The position numbers and the translations under genes were made by a program. Below the pieces are notes generated by a model. That model did no database searches and was not told the DNA's origin. It was given only the letters and a program-made list of their open reading frames with translations. A DNA stretch of 64,000 bases. Origin: Corallococcus macrosporus (GTDB lineage: Bacteria; Myxococcota; Myxococcia; Myxococcales; Myxococcaceae). Positions 11,186-20,800 of this stretch are shown here, in pieces. The stretch lies in the NCBI RefSeq assembly GCF_017302985.1, contig NZ_JAFIMU010000007.1:2495001-2559000 (forward strand), in the 5' to 3' direction. Within the stretch, counting starts at the first letter, position 1; each line of letters begins with the position of its first letter.

Positions 11186-12634
11186 CTACGCCTGCGCGGG
11201 CGGTGCGGCGGCTTCGAGCTTCGCGAGCTGATCCAGGTACATGCGGCCCTTCACCGGATCCGTCATGTAGAGGAACGCCGCCATGCCCTTGAGCTGATCG
11301 AGCGACTCGCCCTCGCGGCCGGGCTTGCCCTTCTGGCGGTTGTGGATGGCGGCTCGCAGGCGGCGCACCACGTCTCGCGGAACCCGGGCGGCGGGCGTGC
11401 CTTCCTTCGCCTCGTTCACCACGAGCCCCGTGACGCGCTGACGGCTGCCCTTGCGGGCGACTCGCGTCTTGTCCGGGTGGACCGTGAAGCCTTCGGCCTC
11501 CACGATGTCCTTCACCCGCGCGAGCAGCACCGCCACCGGGGCTCCCTGCGCTCGGCGCGCCTTGGGGGCCTTCGCCTTCGTCCAGGAGAAGGTCAGGTCA
11601 TCCGCGTAGCGCGTGTACGTGAAGCCCAGCTTGCGCGACAGCGCGGAGAGCCGCTTGTCCAGGCGCAGGCACAGCGCGTTGGTGATGCCCGGTGAGGTGG
11701 GCGCGCCCTGCGGGAGGGCGCGCGGCCCCTTCGCCACGTGCAGCGTCTTGCCCCGGAAGGACATCCGCTCGCGGGGCGCTTCCGTGGACATCAGCGCCAG
11801 CAGCGTGGAGGTGTTCTCCGGCAGGCCGCCCTTGCGCAGGAGGCCCTTCACGCGGCGCCACGTCACCGACGGGAAGAAGTCCTTCAGGTCCACCTTCACC
11901 ACCACGTCCGCGCCCCGGTGCGCCAGCGCGTTGGTGAGGATGGAGCGCCCCGCCACGAAGCCGTGCGCCGCGCCGTGCACCGGCAGCCGCTCCACGACGT
12001 TGGACAGCACCCAGCGCTGCGCCTGCTTCAGCTCCGGCTTGGGCGACGTGATGGTGCGCTCGCCGCCCGTGCGCTTGGGGATGCTCCACGTGACGTAGTT
12101 GGAGCCCGCGTCCACGTCGCGGTGGAACGCGAAGCCGCGCAGCTTGGACACGCTCAGGCCCAGCGCCTTCGCCAGCTCCTCCGCGTTGTTCAGCGAGGGC
12201 AGGCCGTTCTGGCGCGCGCGCTCCTCGCGGTGCTCCAGGTCGAACTTGTCCGGCGTGCCGGCTTCGTTCCAGTAGATGCCCACGCCCAGGTGGTTCACGT
12301 GCGTGGCCTTCCACGCGTCGTGGGCCTGGCGCTCCAGCGCGCGGCGCTCCACGGCCTCGGCCTTCTTCTTCGCCTTCCAGGCCGTCTTCTCCTTCTCCTT
12401 CAGCGAGGAGAAGTCGACCTCGCCCGCGAGCGCGCCCCGGGCTTCGAGCTGCGCCTGCACCCAGGCTTCGGCGCCGCCGGCCTCGGTGATGGCCTTCCAG
12501 CGCGTGAGGAGGGCGTCGTGCGCGGCCCTGGCGGCCTCGCGCTTCGCGGCGGTGTTGGGGGCGGCAGCGGGCGTGGTTTCAGCAACGGCCTGCGGCGGGG
12601 CGGCGGGGACGAACGACTCCAGCTTGGCGGTCAT
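11186..12634 (-). CDS. Retron reverse transcriptase, Mx162-like
   Basis: A 482-aa RT that makes multicopy single-stranded DNA from the msr-msd RNA encoded just upstream. Residues 1 to about 170 are an Ala/Lys-rich helical extension, as in myxobacterial retron RTs. The RT core follows: motif A around D249 (KVDLKDFF), motif B QGAPTSP (309-315) and catalytic YADD (343-346). Retron hallmarks are the region-X motif NAxxH (NALAH, 235-239) and the region-Y motif VTG (401-403). No maturase or endonuclease domain is present, which argues against a group II intron. The RBS is AAGG before ATG 12634. It is the last gene of the five-part cassette 24171-11186. Confidence 0.96.
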   Translation of the reverse strand: MTAKLESFVPAAPPQAVAETTPAAAPNTAAKREAARAAHDALLTRWKAITEAGGAEAWVQAQLEARGALAGEVDFSSLKEKEKTAWKAKKKAEAVERRALERQAHDAWKATHVNHLGVGIYWNEAGTPDKFDLEHREERARQNGLPSLNNAEELAKALGLSVSKLRGFAFHRDVDAGSNYVTWSIPKRTGGERTITSPKPELKQAQRWVLSNVVERLPVHGAAHGFVAGRSILTNALAHRGADVVVKVDLKDFFPSVTWRRVKGLLRKGGLPENTSTLLALMSTEAPRERMSFRGKTLHVAKGPRALPQGAPTSPGITNALCLRLDKRLSALSRKLGFTYTRYADDLTFSWTKAKAPKARRAQGAPVAVLLARVKDIVEAEGFTVHPDKTRVARKGSRQRVTGLVVNEAKEGTPAARVPRDVVRRLRAAIHNRQKGKPGREGESLDQLKGMAAFLYMTDPVKGRMYLDQLAKLEAAAPPAQA

Positions 12635-12689
12635 CGAGATACCTTCGACGGGCGCGGCGGCTCAGGGAGGGGCGACGGAGACGAATCCG

Positions 12690-12710
12690 AGCGGTCGAGG
12701 GAGGCCAGGA
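12690..12710 (-). repeat. Retron inverted repeat a2
   Basis: The 3' half of the a1/a2 pair, ending 55 nt before the RT start codon. The plus strand reads AGCGGTCGAGGGAGGCC and is nearly the same as a1 read on the minus strand. The 5' end of the msDNA is expected immediately beside it, near 12711. Confidence 0.8.
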
Positions 12711-12748
12711 AGGCACCACCAGCTCACCTGGGGCACGGTAGCCTCACC

Positions 12749-12849
12749 GGCTCTCCCCTCCCGAGCACTACGGTCGGGGTGGGAAAACGGCGGTTGCGTC
12801 GTTGGTTCCGCTTCCCGCCCCGACCGTAGTGCTCGGGAGGGAGAGAGCC
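12749..12849 (-). other. msd long hairpin of the retron
   Basis: The arms 12749-12783 and 12814-12849 pair over 34 of 35 positions, with one bulged base and one G-U type change, and close on a 30-nt loop. It dominates the msDNA. No T-run flanks either side, so it is not a transcription terminator. The long, near-perfect stem is the form seen in Mx162-type msDNA. Confidence 0.9.
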
Positions 12850-12939
12850 AAGAACAGGCTACCTTGCGGAGAGTGTCCAGCATTTCAACCAGAACGGCGC
12901 AGCGCCGTTCCTACGCTCGAGGCGTTGAGGCTGATGCGG

Positions 12940-12960
12940 TCCAGACCTCTCTCGACCACT
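12940..12960 (-). repeat. Retron inverted repeat a1
   Basis: The 5' half of the a1/a2 pair. Read on the minus strand it starts AGTGGTCGAGAG. It matches the complement of a2 at 17 of 21 positions, and two of the four differences are G-U compatible. In retrons this duplex brings the branching guanosine next to the 3' end of the msd template. Confidence 0.8.
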
Positions 12961-12994
12961 CGCTATTCGATTTTCGTCCGGCGCCACCATCCTT

Positions 12995-13017
12995 CCGGCC
13001 GCCCCGTCGGCGGCCGG
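12995..13017 (-). other. Hairpin between SWIM gene and msr
   Basis: A perfect 9-bp stem (CCGGCCGCC against GGCGGCCGG) with a 5-nt loop, 17 nt past the SWIM stop codon and 34 nt before a1. No T-tract follows on either strand. It could stabilise the 3' end of the upstream mRNA, attenuate read-through or mark a processing site that frees the msr-msd RNA. Confidence 0.55.
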
Positions 13018-13033
13018 GCCGTTGAGTGAGTGT

Positions 13034-14893
13034 TTACACCAGAGTCGAGGCCGCGTCGATGTAGCCGTCCGCGGTTAGTTTCTCCAGACGGCTGAAGTAC
13101 GCCGTCCGGGCTTCCGTGTCCGTGTCGAACCACAGGCGCTGGTGACGTGAATCTCCCAGGCGGGGGCCCCACGTGAGGGCCACCACCTTGCCGTCCAGCG
13201 ACACGCGATACACCTGCTCCAGGCCCGTGGCCGGGTCGCGGCGCACGTACGCGCGAGTCTCCGCGCGGATGAGCTTGCGGCCCTCGGGCGTCTGGCGCAG
13301 CGCCTCTTCCTCGGCGCGGCGGCGCGCGTAGGCCAGGCGCAGCGCGAGCATGTGCTCACACGGCCCTTCGCGCATCCCGGAGCGGCGGAAGTGCGGGCAG
13401 CCGCAAGCCGCGTCCTTCACGCGGCCTTCCAGGTCCATGGTGAAGCTGGGGAAGAAGCTGCGGACGGCCTCGCGGTCCACCACTTCGCCCTGGATGCGGG
13501 TGCCTTCGCCGACGAGGTCGTGCACCTGCGTGAGCTTCACTTCGCCAGAACCCGGGCCGCCGTCGCCCAGCAGGCGGTGGGCTCGGGCCTCGCGCTCGTT
13601 GCCGTAGCGCAGCGCGGCCTCGTCCACCGGGGTGGGCATCAGCTCGCGCGGGCGGTAGGTGCCGCGGGCCACGTCGAAGAGGACGCGGCCGCGCAGGCAC
13701 TCGAGCTGGAGCGCGGCGCGCACCTGGTCCTTGGGGGCTCCCGCGTCCTTCGTCAGCACGTCGAAGGGGAGGGGGCCGTCCTTGCGCAGGCGGTTGCGCA
13801 GTTGCTCCGCCAGGCCTTCCGGCACGTCGCGCGGCATCAGCGCGTCAAAGGCGGCGGCGCTGGACCAGCCGCTCTCCGTCCAGCCGGTGAGCCCCAGCGT
13901 CAGCGTGGCCGCGCCCAGGTCGATGACCCAGAACACCGGCAGGCCCGGACCCAGGAGCTGCACGTGCGCGCTCTTCGCGTGGGGCAGCAGGCGCGCGAGC
14001 GCGGCGAGGCGCTGACGGCCGAAGGTGCGCACCACCGCGGGGGCCGCGCCGGTGTACACGCCGCCGTGGCACTCCAGCACCTGCTCCCAGGGCTCCAGCA
14101 CCAGCCGGGGCGGGGCGCCGGGGACCAGCTCGAAGCGCAGCGCGCGGGGCGCCTGCTTGGAGCGGCGGGTGCGCAGCGCGAAGAGCAGGTTGTACAGGTC
14201 GATGGGCGCGATGGAGCAGGTGGTGGCCGGCAGCGTCGCGGCGGACTGCACCTGGAGGAAGCCTCGCAGCCACGCGTGGGGCACCTCCACCGTGCGCGGG
14301 GCGCAGGCTTCCGTGGCGGGCGCGGGCTTCGCGGTGGGGGCGACGTGGGCCTCCAGCATCACCGGGGCGTAGGCGCGCAGGCGGTCCAGCCGGGCGGGCA
14401 GGTCCTGCGGCACGTCCAGGAAGGTGGAGCCGTGCGCGGCCTGGCGCTTGTCGAAGAGGCTGTTGTCGAAGGCGAGCCGCGCGTAGGCGCTCTCGTCGCG
14501 GGAGAAGACCTCCAGCGAGACCTGATCCGGGTCCACCGTGAGGACGGGGTCCAGGACGGCGTCCTTCTTCTCCTCGCCCTCCAGCGCGTTGTCGAGGAAG
14601 GCCTTCTGCGCTTCCCAGATTTGGGCGCTGGCGCGCTTGCCCTGCTTCATCAGGTACGCGAGGTACGCGGTGCGGTCGCGGCCCCGGTAGCGCAGGTCGC
14701 TGGAGAGCACCGCGAAGGCGGCGGCCAGCGCGTCGCGGAAGAGGGTCGGGTCCTTCACCTGGCCACTGACGCCCACGGTGCCTCGCGAGCCCTCCAGGGC
14801 CAGCTGCACGCGCGAGGCGTCCGGCGTGACGACCACGTCGCTCTGCGCGGCGTAGCTCAGCGCGACGGGATGACGTGCGGTTGCGGTGCTCAC
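13034..14893 (-). CDS. wHTH-SWIM-WGR protein of the retron cassette
   Basis: A 619-aa protein with nucleic-acid-binding modules. After an uncharacterised N-terminal half comes a winged-helix-like segment (about 375-425). Next is a SWIM zinc finger with ligands C497, C499, C512 and H514, then a WGR-like C-terminus (W575-G, ending in EKLTADGYIDA). WGR domains in PARPs sense DNA ends, and SWIM fingers bind DNA or protein. The GTG start (14893) overlaps the TGA of the WD40-HEAT gene (GTGA), giving translational coupling. It directly precedes the msr-msd. From memory, type XIII retrons are defined by an ARM-like protein and a winged-helix SWIM protein, which fits; the biochemical role is unknown. 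Confidence 0.88.
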   Translation of the reverse strand: MSTATARHPVALSYAAQSDVVVTPDASRVQLALEGSRGTVGVSGQVKDPTLFRDALAAAFAVLSSDLRYRGRDRTAYLAYLMKQGKRASAQIWEAQKAFLDNALEGEEKKDAVLDPVLTVDPDQVSLEVFSRDESAYARLAFDNSLFDKRQAAHGSTFLDVPQDLPARLDRLRAYAPVMLEAHVAPTAKPAPATEACAPRTVEVPHAWLRGFLQVQSAATLPATTCSIAPIDLYNLLFALRTRRSKQAPRALRFELVPGAPPRLVLEPWEQVLECHGGVYTGAAPAVVRTFGRQRLAALARLLPHAKSAHVQLLGPGLPVFWVIDLGAATLTLGLTGWTESGWSSAAAFDALMPRDVPEGLAEQLRNRLRKDGPLPFDVLTKDAGAPKDQVRAALQLECLRGRVLFDVARGTYRPRELMPTPVDEAALRYGNEREARAHRLLGDGGPGSGEVKLTQVHDLVGEGTRIQGEVVDREAVRSFFPSFTMDLEGRVKDAACGCPHFRRSGMREGPCEHMLALRLAYARRRAEEEALRQTPEGRKLIRAETRAYVRRDPATGLEQVYRVSLDGKVVALTWGPRLGDSRHQRLWFDTDTEARTAYFSRLEKLTADGYIDAASTLV

Positions 14894-17800
14894 GACGGTT
14901 GACCTTCCTTCCGGGCGCGCTCAGCGGCCCGGCGTGCACGTTTGTGGGCGCGGTAGGCCGCCTTGCGCAGCTCCACCGACTGCGACTTGTCGAAGGCCGC
15001 CGTCTTCAGCAGCTCCGCGGCGGCGTCTCCACCCAGCCGTCCCAGCGCGGCCCAGGCGTCCTGCTTCACCTCGGGCTTCGCGTCGGCGGCCGCGGACTTC
15101 AGCGGCTCCAGGTCCTTCTTCGCCAGCAGCGCGGGGACCGCGAGCCGGCGGGCCTCGCTGGCCGTGAGCGCGGACGGGGCCACCTTCGCGCCCGTGGGGC
15201 CCAGGGCCACCGGGTCGAAGGGCTTCACCTCCAGCGCCCAGCCGGAAGCCTGCTCCGGCACCAGCACGGCCAGCACCGACGCGGCGGCGGAGCGCACGTC
15301 GGCGTCCGGGTCACCCAGTGCGGTGCGCAGGGCCTGCGCTTCGCTCGTGGCCTTCAGCCGTCCCAGCACGCGCGCCGCTTCCTGGCGCACGGCGGCGGGG
15401 GCCTGGGCCTCGCCCTTGCGGAGGATTTCGGCGGACGTCGCGACCAGTTCCTTCGCGCCCAGCCGTGAGCCCGCCCAGAGCAGGCGCTCCCAGGCGGCGG
15501 CCAGCGCGTCCTTCTTCGACGGCTGCGCGGAGACCCACGCGGTGGCGGTGCGCCGTTCCGCGGCCACGAGCGCGCGGGTCAGCCCGGCCGTGTCCACGGC
15601 GCCGGCTTCACGCGCGTCACCCGTCCAGGTGCCGACGAGCCGCGCGGCCTCCTCTCGGGCCTCCGGCTTGTCGTGCCCGAACAGGGCGATGACCTCCGGC
15701 ACGGGCAGGGCGCCACGGCGGGCGAGGCCCCGGCGCAGCCGCAGGCGCAGTTCCACGTTGTCCAGCGTGGCCAGGCGGGGCACCAGCAGGGCCGGGTCGC
15801 CCTCGCTCGCGAGGTAGGTGGCGGCGGGCTCGGAGATGTCCTCGTGCTCGCTCTGCACCGCGAGGAACTCCACCCGCGTGCGCTCCTTCGGGAAGAGCAC
15901 GTCCAGCGCCTTGCGCGCGGCCTGGCGCAGGTCGTCGTCGTCCGCGTTCAGCGCGGCGGCCAGCGCGGACTCCGCGGCCGGGTCTCCGAACTTCCCGAGC
16001 TGCTCCGCCACCGTGCGGCGCACATCGTCGTCGACCTCGCTGTCGGCGAGCAGCGCCTCCAGCTTCACGCGGGCACGCTCGCCGCCCAGGGCGCGCAGGC
16101 CGCGCACTCCGGCCTCCTGGCGCTGGGAGGCGTTGTTGTCCGTGGCCGCGGCCTCGACCTTCTCCTCGATGCGGCGGCGGTCCTCGCCATCCGGCATCCG
16201 GTTCGCCAGCCGGCCCAGGGCCTCGATGGCCGCGACGACCATGTCCTCCTCGGCCGGCGCGTCGGGCGTGCCGCCGTTGGCCACCGTCTCCAGCTCGGAG
16301 AGGGCGCGCACGTCGCCCAGGGTGCCCAGCGCGAGCAGGGCGCGGCCCCGCTCGTGCGGCTCACCGGCGCGCGCGTACAGCAGCAGGGGACGCAGGGCGC
16401 TGGCGCGGCGCTGGTGCGCGACGCCTTCCGCCGCGGGCAGCATCAGCTCGCGGGCGCCGGCGCGGAGGATCTCCTCCAGCGGCTCCACCGCCGCGCCTTC
16501 CTCCACCACGCGCTTCGAGTAGTGCTCCACGGCCGCCGCGCGCACGGTGACGTCGCGGTCGGTGAAGAGCTGGACGAGCAGCGCGTCCTGGCCCTCGCTC
16601 TTGCCGTGCTCCAGCTCGCGGGCGGCGGCCTTGCGGACCTCCGGGTCCTGGCTCTTCACCGCCACGCGCAGGAAGCGCACGGCGAGCGCCGCGTCGCGCT
16701 TCTTCAGCTCACGCTCGTGGTCCTTGAGCTTCTCCTGCTCCGGCGGCCAGGTGAGCTGCATCGCGGCCGTCACGCAGGCGAGGCGCACGGACGGGGCCTC
16801 GTCCTCCACGCTCTGGCGCGCGAGCACGTCCAGCGCGTCCGCGCGGTGAGTGCGGCCCAGCGCGGCCACCAGCTTCGTGCGCTCCGGAATCTCCGGGGCC
16901 ACCGACAGGCGCGCGGCGAGCGCGGCCACGGCGGCGGAGGTCCCCAGGCGGGCCAGGGCCTCCTGCGCGCGGCGGGTCACGGCCGGCGTCTCCGAGCGCA
17001 GGAAGGTGCCCAGCACCTCCACCGCCCGGTCATCCCCCCGGAACGCGAGCAGCTCCGCGGCGCGCAGCCGCAGGTCCTCGTGCTCGCTGCCCATCGCGCG
17101 GCCCAGGGCCTCCGTGACGCGCGAGTCGTTGGCGCCCGCGAGCCGTTCAATCACGCCCACGCGCAGGTCGGCGTGCTCGCTGCCCAGCGCGGCCAGGAGC
17201 GGATCCAGGCTGCCCGGCGGGCTGAGCTTCTCCAGCAGCTCGAAGGCGGACTTGCGGACTTCCGGCAGCGGCGAGTTGAGCGCCGCGGTCACGCGCGGAC
17301 GGGCCTTGTCCCCGCGCTCCGCCAGCTCCTCCAGCGCCGCGCGAGCGACGTCCGGGGACAGCGAGGCCAGGGCCAGCGCCAGCGGCTCGTCGCTGCCGGC
17401 GGGGTACAGCTCCTTGAGGCCCGCGAGCGCGGCCCGGCGCACGAGCTGGTGCGGGTCCTCCAGCGCGCGCAGCAGGGCGGCCACGGCGGCGGACGTGCCC
17501 GCGTAGCCTTCCTGCGTGAGCTTCACCACGCGGTCCACGGCGTCGCGGCGGACGCGGTGGCCTTCCTCGTCGCCCGCGGTCACCTGCCGCAGCAGGCCCA
17601 CGTAGGCGCCGAAGGCGAGGCGGCGCAGGTGCTGACGTTCGGCCTGGGTCGCGTCCTTCGGCGTCCCGAGCGCACCGGCGCCTTCCGCCGGCTTCACCGC
17701 GGAGAAGAGGCGGCGCAGCCAGCTCTTGCCCGTGGCGGAGGCCGTGCCCTGCTTCTCCGGCGTGGAGGGCTGCACCACGTGCGCGGCGCCCTGCGCCGTC

Positions 17801-20800
17801 TCCGGCTTCCAGGGGGCCTGGAGCGAGCTGGGGCGCGCGACCTTCTGCGCTTCGCGGAAGTAGTCCAGCGGCTTGTTGCGCAGCAGCAGCACCTGCGCCG
17901 CCGCGTAGCGCTGCTCCGGCTGACCGCTGGAGAGCGCCTCGGCGAGGCCAATCACGCGCTTCGCCCGCTCCTCCTCCGCGGGCCAGTCCTTCATGTCGCC
18001 GACCTTCTCCGGACGCGGCGGCAGCAGCACCTCCACCAGGTGCGCGCGGTAGGCCTCCGGCTCCGTGCGCAGCTCCAGCGCGCGGGCCGCGGCGTAGCGC
18101 ACCTCCGGACGGCCGCTGGACAGCGCGCTCGTCAGCAGGTCCGGCGGTCCACCCTCGCGGCTGGCGCGCAGGTCGCGCGCGAGCACGATGGCGAAGACCA
18201 TCTCCTGCACCTCGCGCGCGGAGTCCTCCAGGCCGTGCAGCAGGCCGCCGTCGCCCTCGGGGCCCAGGGCCGCGAAGGCGAGGATGGCGCCCAGCCGGAT
18301 GGGCAGGTGCTCATGGCGCAGATTTCCCGTGAGGACCGGCAGCGCGCGCACGTCACCCAGGCGCGCCAGGCCGTCCGCCGCCCACGAACGCGCCGCCACC
18401 AGCGAGTGGCCCAGCGCATCCAGCAGCGCGCCCTCGTCACCCCGGCGGCTGGCCGTCGCGAGGCCTCGCGCGCCCTGCTCCTGGAGCTCCGTCAGCTCGT
18501 GGGGCAGGAGCGTGGTGGCGTAGAAGCCCAGCAGGCGCCGCGAGCCCAGCGTGGCCAGCGCACGTGACGCGCGGAAGCGCAGGGGGACGAGGAAGCCGGG
18601 CGGGTACATCCGCTCCAGGTCCTTGTCCGTGATGAGCCCGCGCATGGGCTCGATGATGTCCTCCGCGCCGCGCGGGGCCAGCAGCTCCGCGGCCCGCACG
18701 CGCACCGGCAGCGCCGACGCCGCGATGCCCGCGAGCAGCGGTCCGTTCTCGTTGGGGATGAGCTTGTCCAGCGCCTCCAGCGCCGCGACCGCCACGTCCA
18801 GGTGCTCGTCCTGCACGCGCTTGAGCAGCGCGGAGCGCATGGCTTCCGCCGGGGCGTGCACGGAGGCCTTGGCGGCCTTCTCACGCAGGGCGGGGTGCGT
18901 GGTGTTGAGCGCGGCCAGGTGCGGCTCCGGCTTCTCCTTGCCGGCCAGCTTCACCCACGCCTCGTAGGCGGCGGTGGCCACGCCCGCGTCACGGTCCTCC
19001 ACGGACTTCTTCAGCCGCTCCAGCGCCCAGTCCTCGGTCCCCTTCTGTGCGAGCACCTCCACCGCGCGGGTGCGCAGGTCCGGGAAGCGGCCCGCCAGCG
19101 CGCGGTCCAGCGCCTTCACCGGCTCCTGGTCGTTCCACGCCCACAGCGTGCGGAAGGCCTCGCCGCGCACCTTGGCGGACTCGTCCTCCAGCGCGTCGCC
19201 CAGCAGTCCTTCGGCGCCCTCCGCCTTCGCGCCCAGCTTCACCAGCCGGTCCAGGCCGCGCACGCGCACGTCCTCATGGCCCGAGCGCAGAGCGGCCTCC
19301 GCGGCGGACAGCGGCGCGTCCGAGTCCAGCGCCACCACGGCCGACAGCGCCGCCGCGCGCACATCCCCGTCCGCGTCGTCCAGCATCCACACCAGCCGCT
19401 CGCGGGCGCGCGGGTCCTGCAGCGCCTGGAGCGCGGTGGCCGTCTCACGGCGGATGGCGGCGTCGTCCTCACGCGAAAGCTGGAGCAGCGCGCCCAGGGC
19501 GCGGCCGTCACCCAGTTGCGCCAGCACGCGCGCGCCGCGCACGGCCGTGTCCGGCATGCGGCACGCCATGGCGGCGAGCAGCGGCTCCAGGTCCGCTTCC
19601 GTCAGCGCCTGTCCCGGCGGGGTGTTGGCGAAGAGCTTGTCGCGCGAGGCGGTGACCTCTCCCTCGGTGGTGAACTTCGCCTCCGCTTCACCGGCGGCGC
19701 GCTTCGCCTGGAGCGTCACGATGCGGGCCACTTCCCGCACCGTGCGCGCGAACTCCTCGTCCTTCGCCTCCAGCGTGGCGGCCAGCGAGCGGCGCTCCAG
19801 CACGCGCACCGCGAAGGCCACGCGGCGCACGTCCCGGTCCGCGTCGTCCAGCGCGCGCGCCACCAGCGGCTGCAGGCGCGGGTCTCCCAGCAGGCCCGCC
19901 ACCGACGCGCGCAGCAGCACCTCCACCTTGAGGGCCGCGGGGCCGCGCTCGAACGCGAGCTTCAGCGGCTCCGTGCTGCCCTTGGGCGACACGGCAGTGA
20001 GCGCGTCCAGTGCGGCGGTGCCCACCTCGGGGTGCGTGTCCGAGAGCTTCCCGGCGATGAGCCCCGGCACCAGCGGCGACGCGCTGCCCTGCTTCGCCAG
20101 GAGGCGCAGGCCCTGCACGCGCGTGTCCACGAAGCGCGAGTCCAGCGCCGCGCGCGGAGCCGCCAGCGGGGACTCCGTCTCCAGCTTCACCAGCGCGTCC
20201 AGCGCCGCGGCGCGCACCGTCTTGTCGTCGTCGTTGAGGCGCTCGCGCAGCTTCGCCCGCGCGGCGGTGCGGCCGTGGTTGCCCAGCTCCGTGGCCGCCA
20301 GCCGGCGCGCCGCGGCGTCCTTGTCCGAGCCCAGCACGCCCAGCACGAACTCCAGCGCCTCCGGCTCCTGGAGCGCCACCGCCTCCTTCACCGCGGCCTC
20401 GCGGCGGGGGAGGGCGGCCTTCAGCGCCTCGTTGAGGACGTCGAAGCCGTGCGCGTACGTCTGCGTCTCGTCCGTGGGCTTGCCGTCCGTGCCCAGCGTG
20501 ATGCGCGTGAGCTTGCGGTCGTCGCCGCCCACGAAGACGTAGCCCAGCAGCTGCTTCGCCTGACGGGGGTTCGCCGGGGGCGCGAAGGCCACCGCGTGCA
20601 GGGCCTTGGTGCCCAGCTCGAAGGTGCGCGGCTTGCGGCGCTCGTCCAGGCGCCAGACCTTCAGCCTGCCGTCGCTGCCCACGGACGCGATGCGCTCCGC
20701 GGGGTCCTGCCCGGGCTCCGCCTGGGGCGTGGGCGGGAACACCAGCCCCAGCACGGCGCCCGCGTGGCCGCTGTCCTTGTCGCCGCGGACCTCGAACTCC

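Larger units (their letters stand above)
12690..12960 (-). ncRNA. Retron msr-msd RNA (template and primer for msDNA)
   Basis: A structured non-coding RNA between the SWIM gene and the RT, in canonical retron order a1-msr-msd-a2-RT. The ends are defined by a 21-nt imperfect inverted repeat: a1 at 12940-12960 and a2 at 12690-12710, paired apart from two mismatches if G-U is allowed. The msr part holds a 9-bp hairpin (12892-12910). The msd part holds a very long hairpin (12749-12849), further extended by GGTAGCCT (12737-12744) against AGGCTACC (12857-12864). Copying from the a2 edge would give a single-stranded DNA of about 160 nt, close to the 162 nt of Mx162. An A/T-rich stretch (12961-12976) just upstream of a1 could be a -10 region. 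Confidence 0.88.

Noticed and set aside
11186-12634. Reverse transcriptase as part of a group II intron or a diversity-generating retroelement
   Set aside because: No maturase/endonuclease domain, intron RNA or template/variable repeats are present; NAxxH, VTG and the adjacent msr-msd identify a retron.
12749-12849. Long hairpin as a transcription terminator
   Set aside because: No T-run follows on either strand, the loop is 30 nt and it lies between a1 and a2 of the retron RNA.
13352-14902. Plus-strand open frame of 516 codons over the SWIM gene
   Set aside because: Antisense shadow; composition is Gly/Arg/Gln/Val-rich and domain-free, while the minus strand encodes SWIM and WGR motifs.
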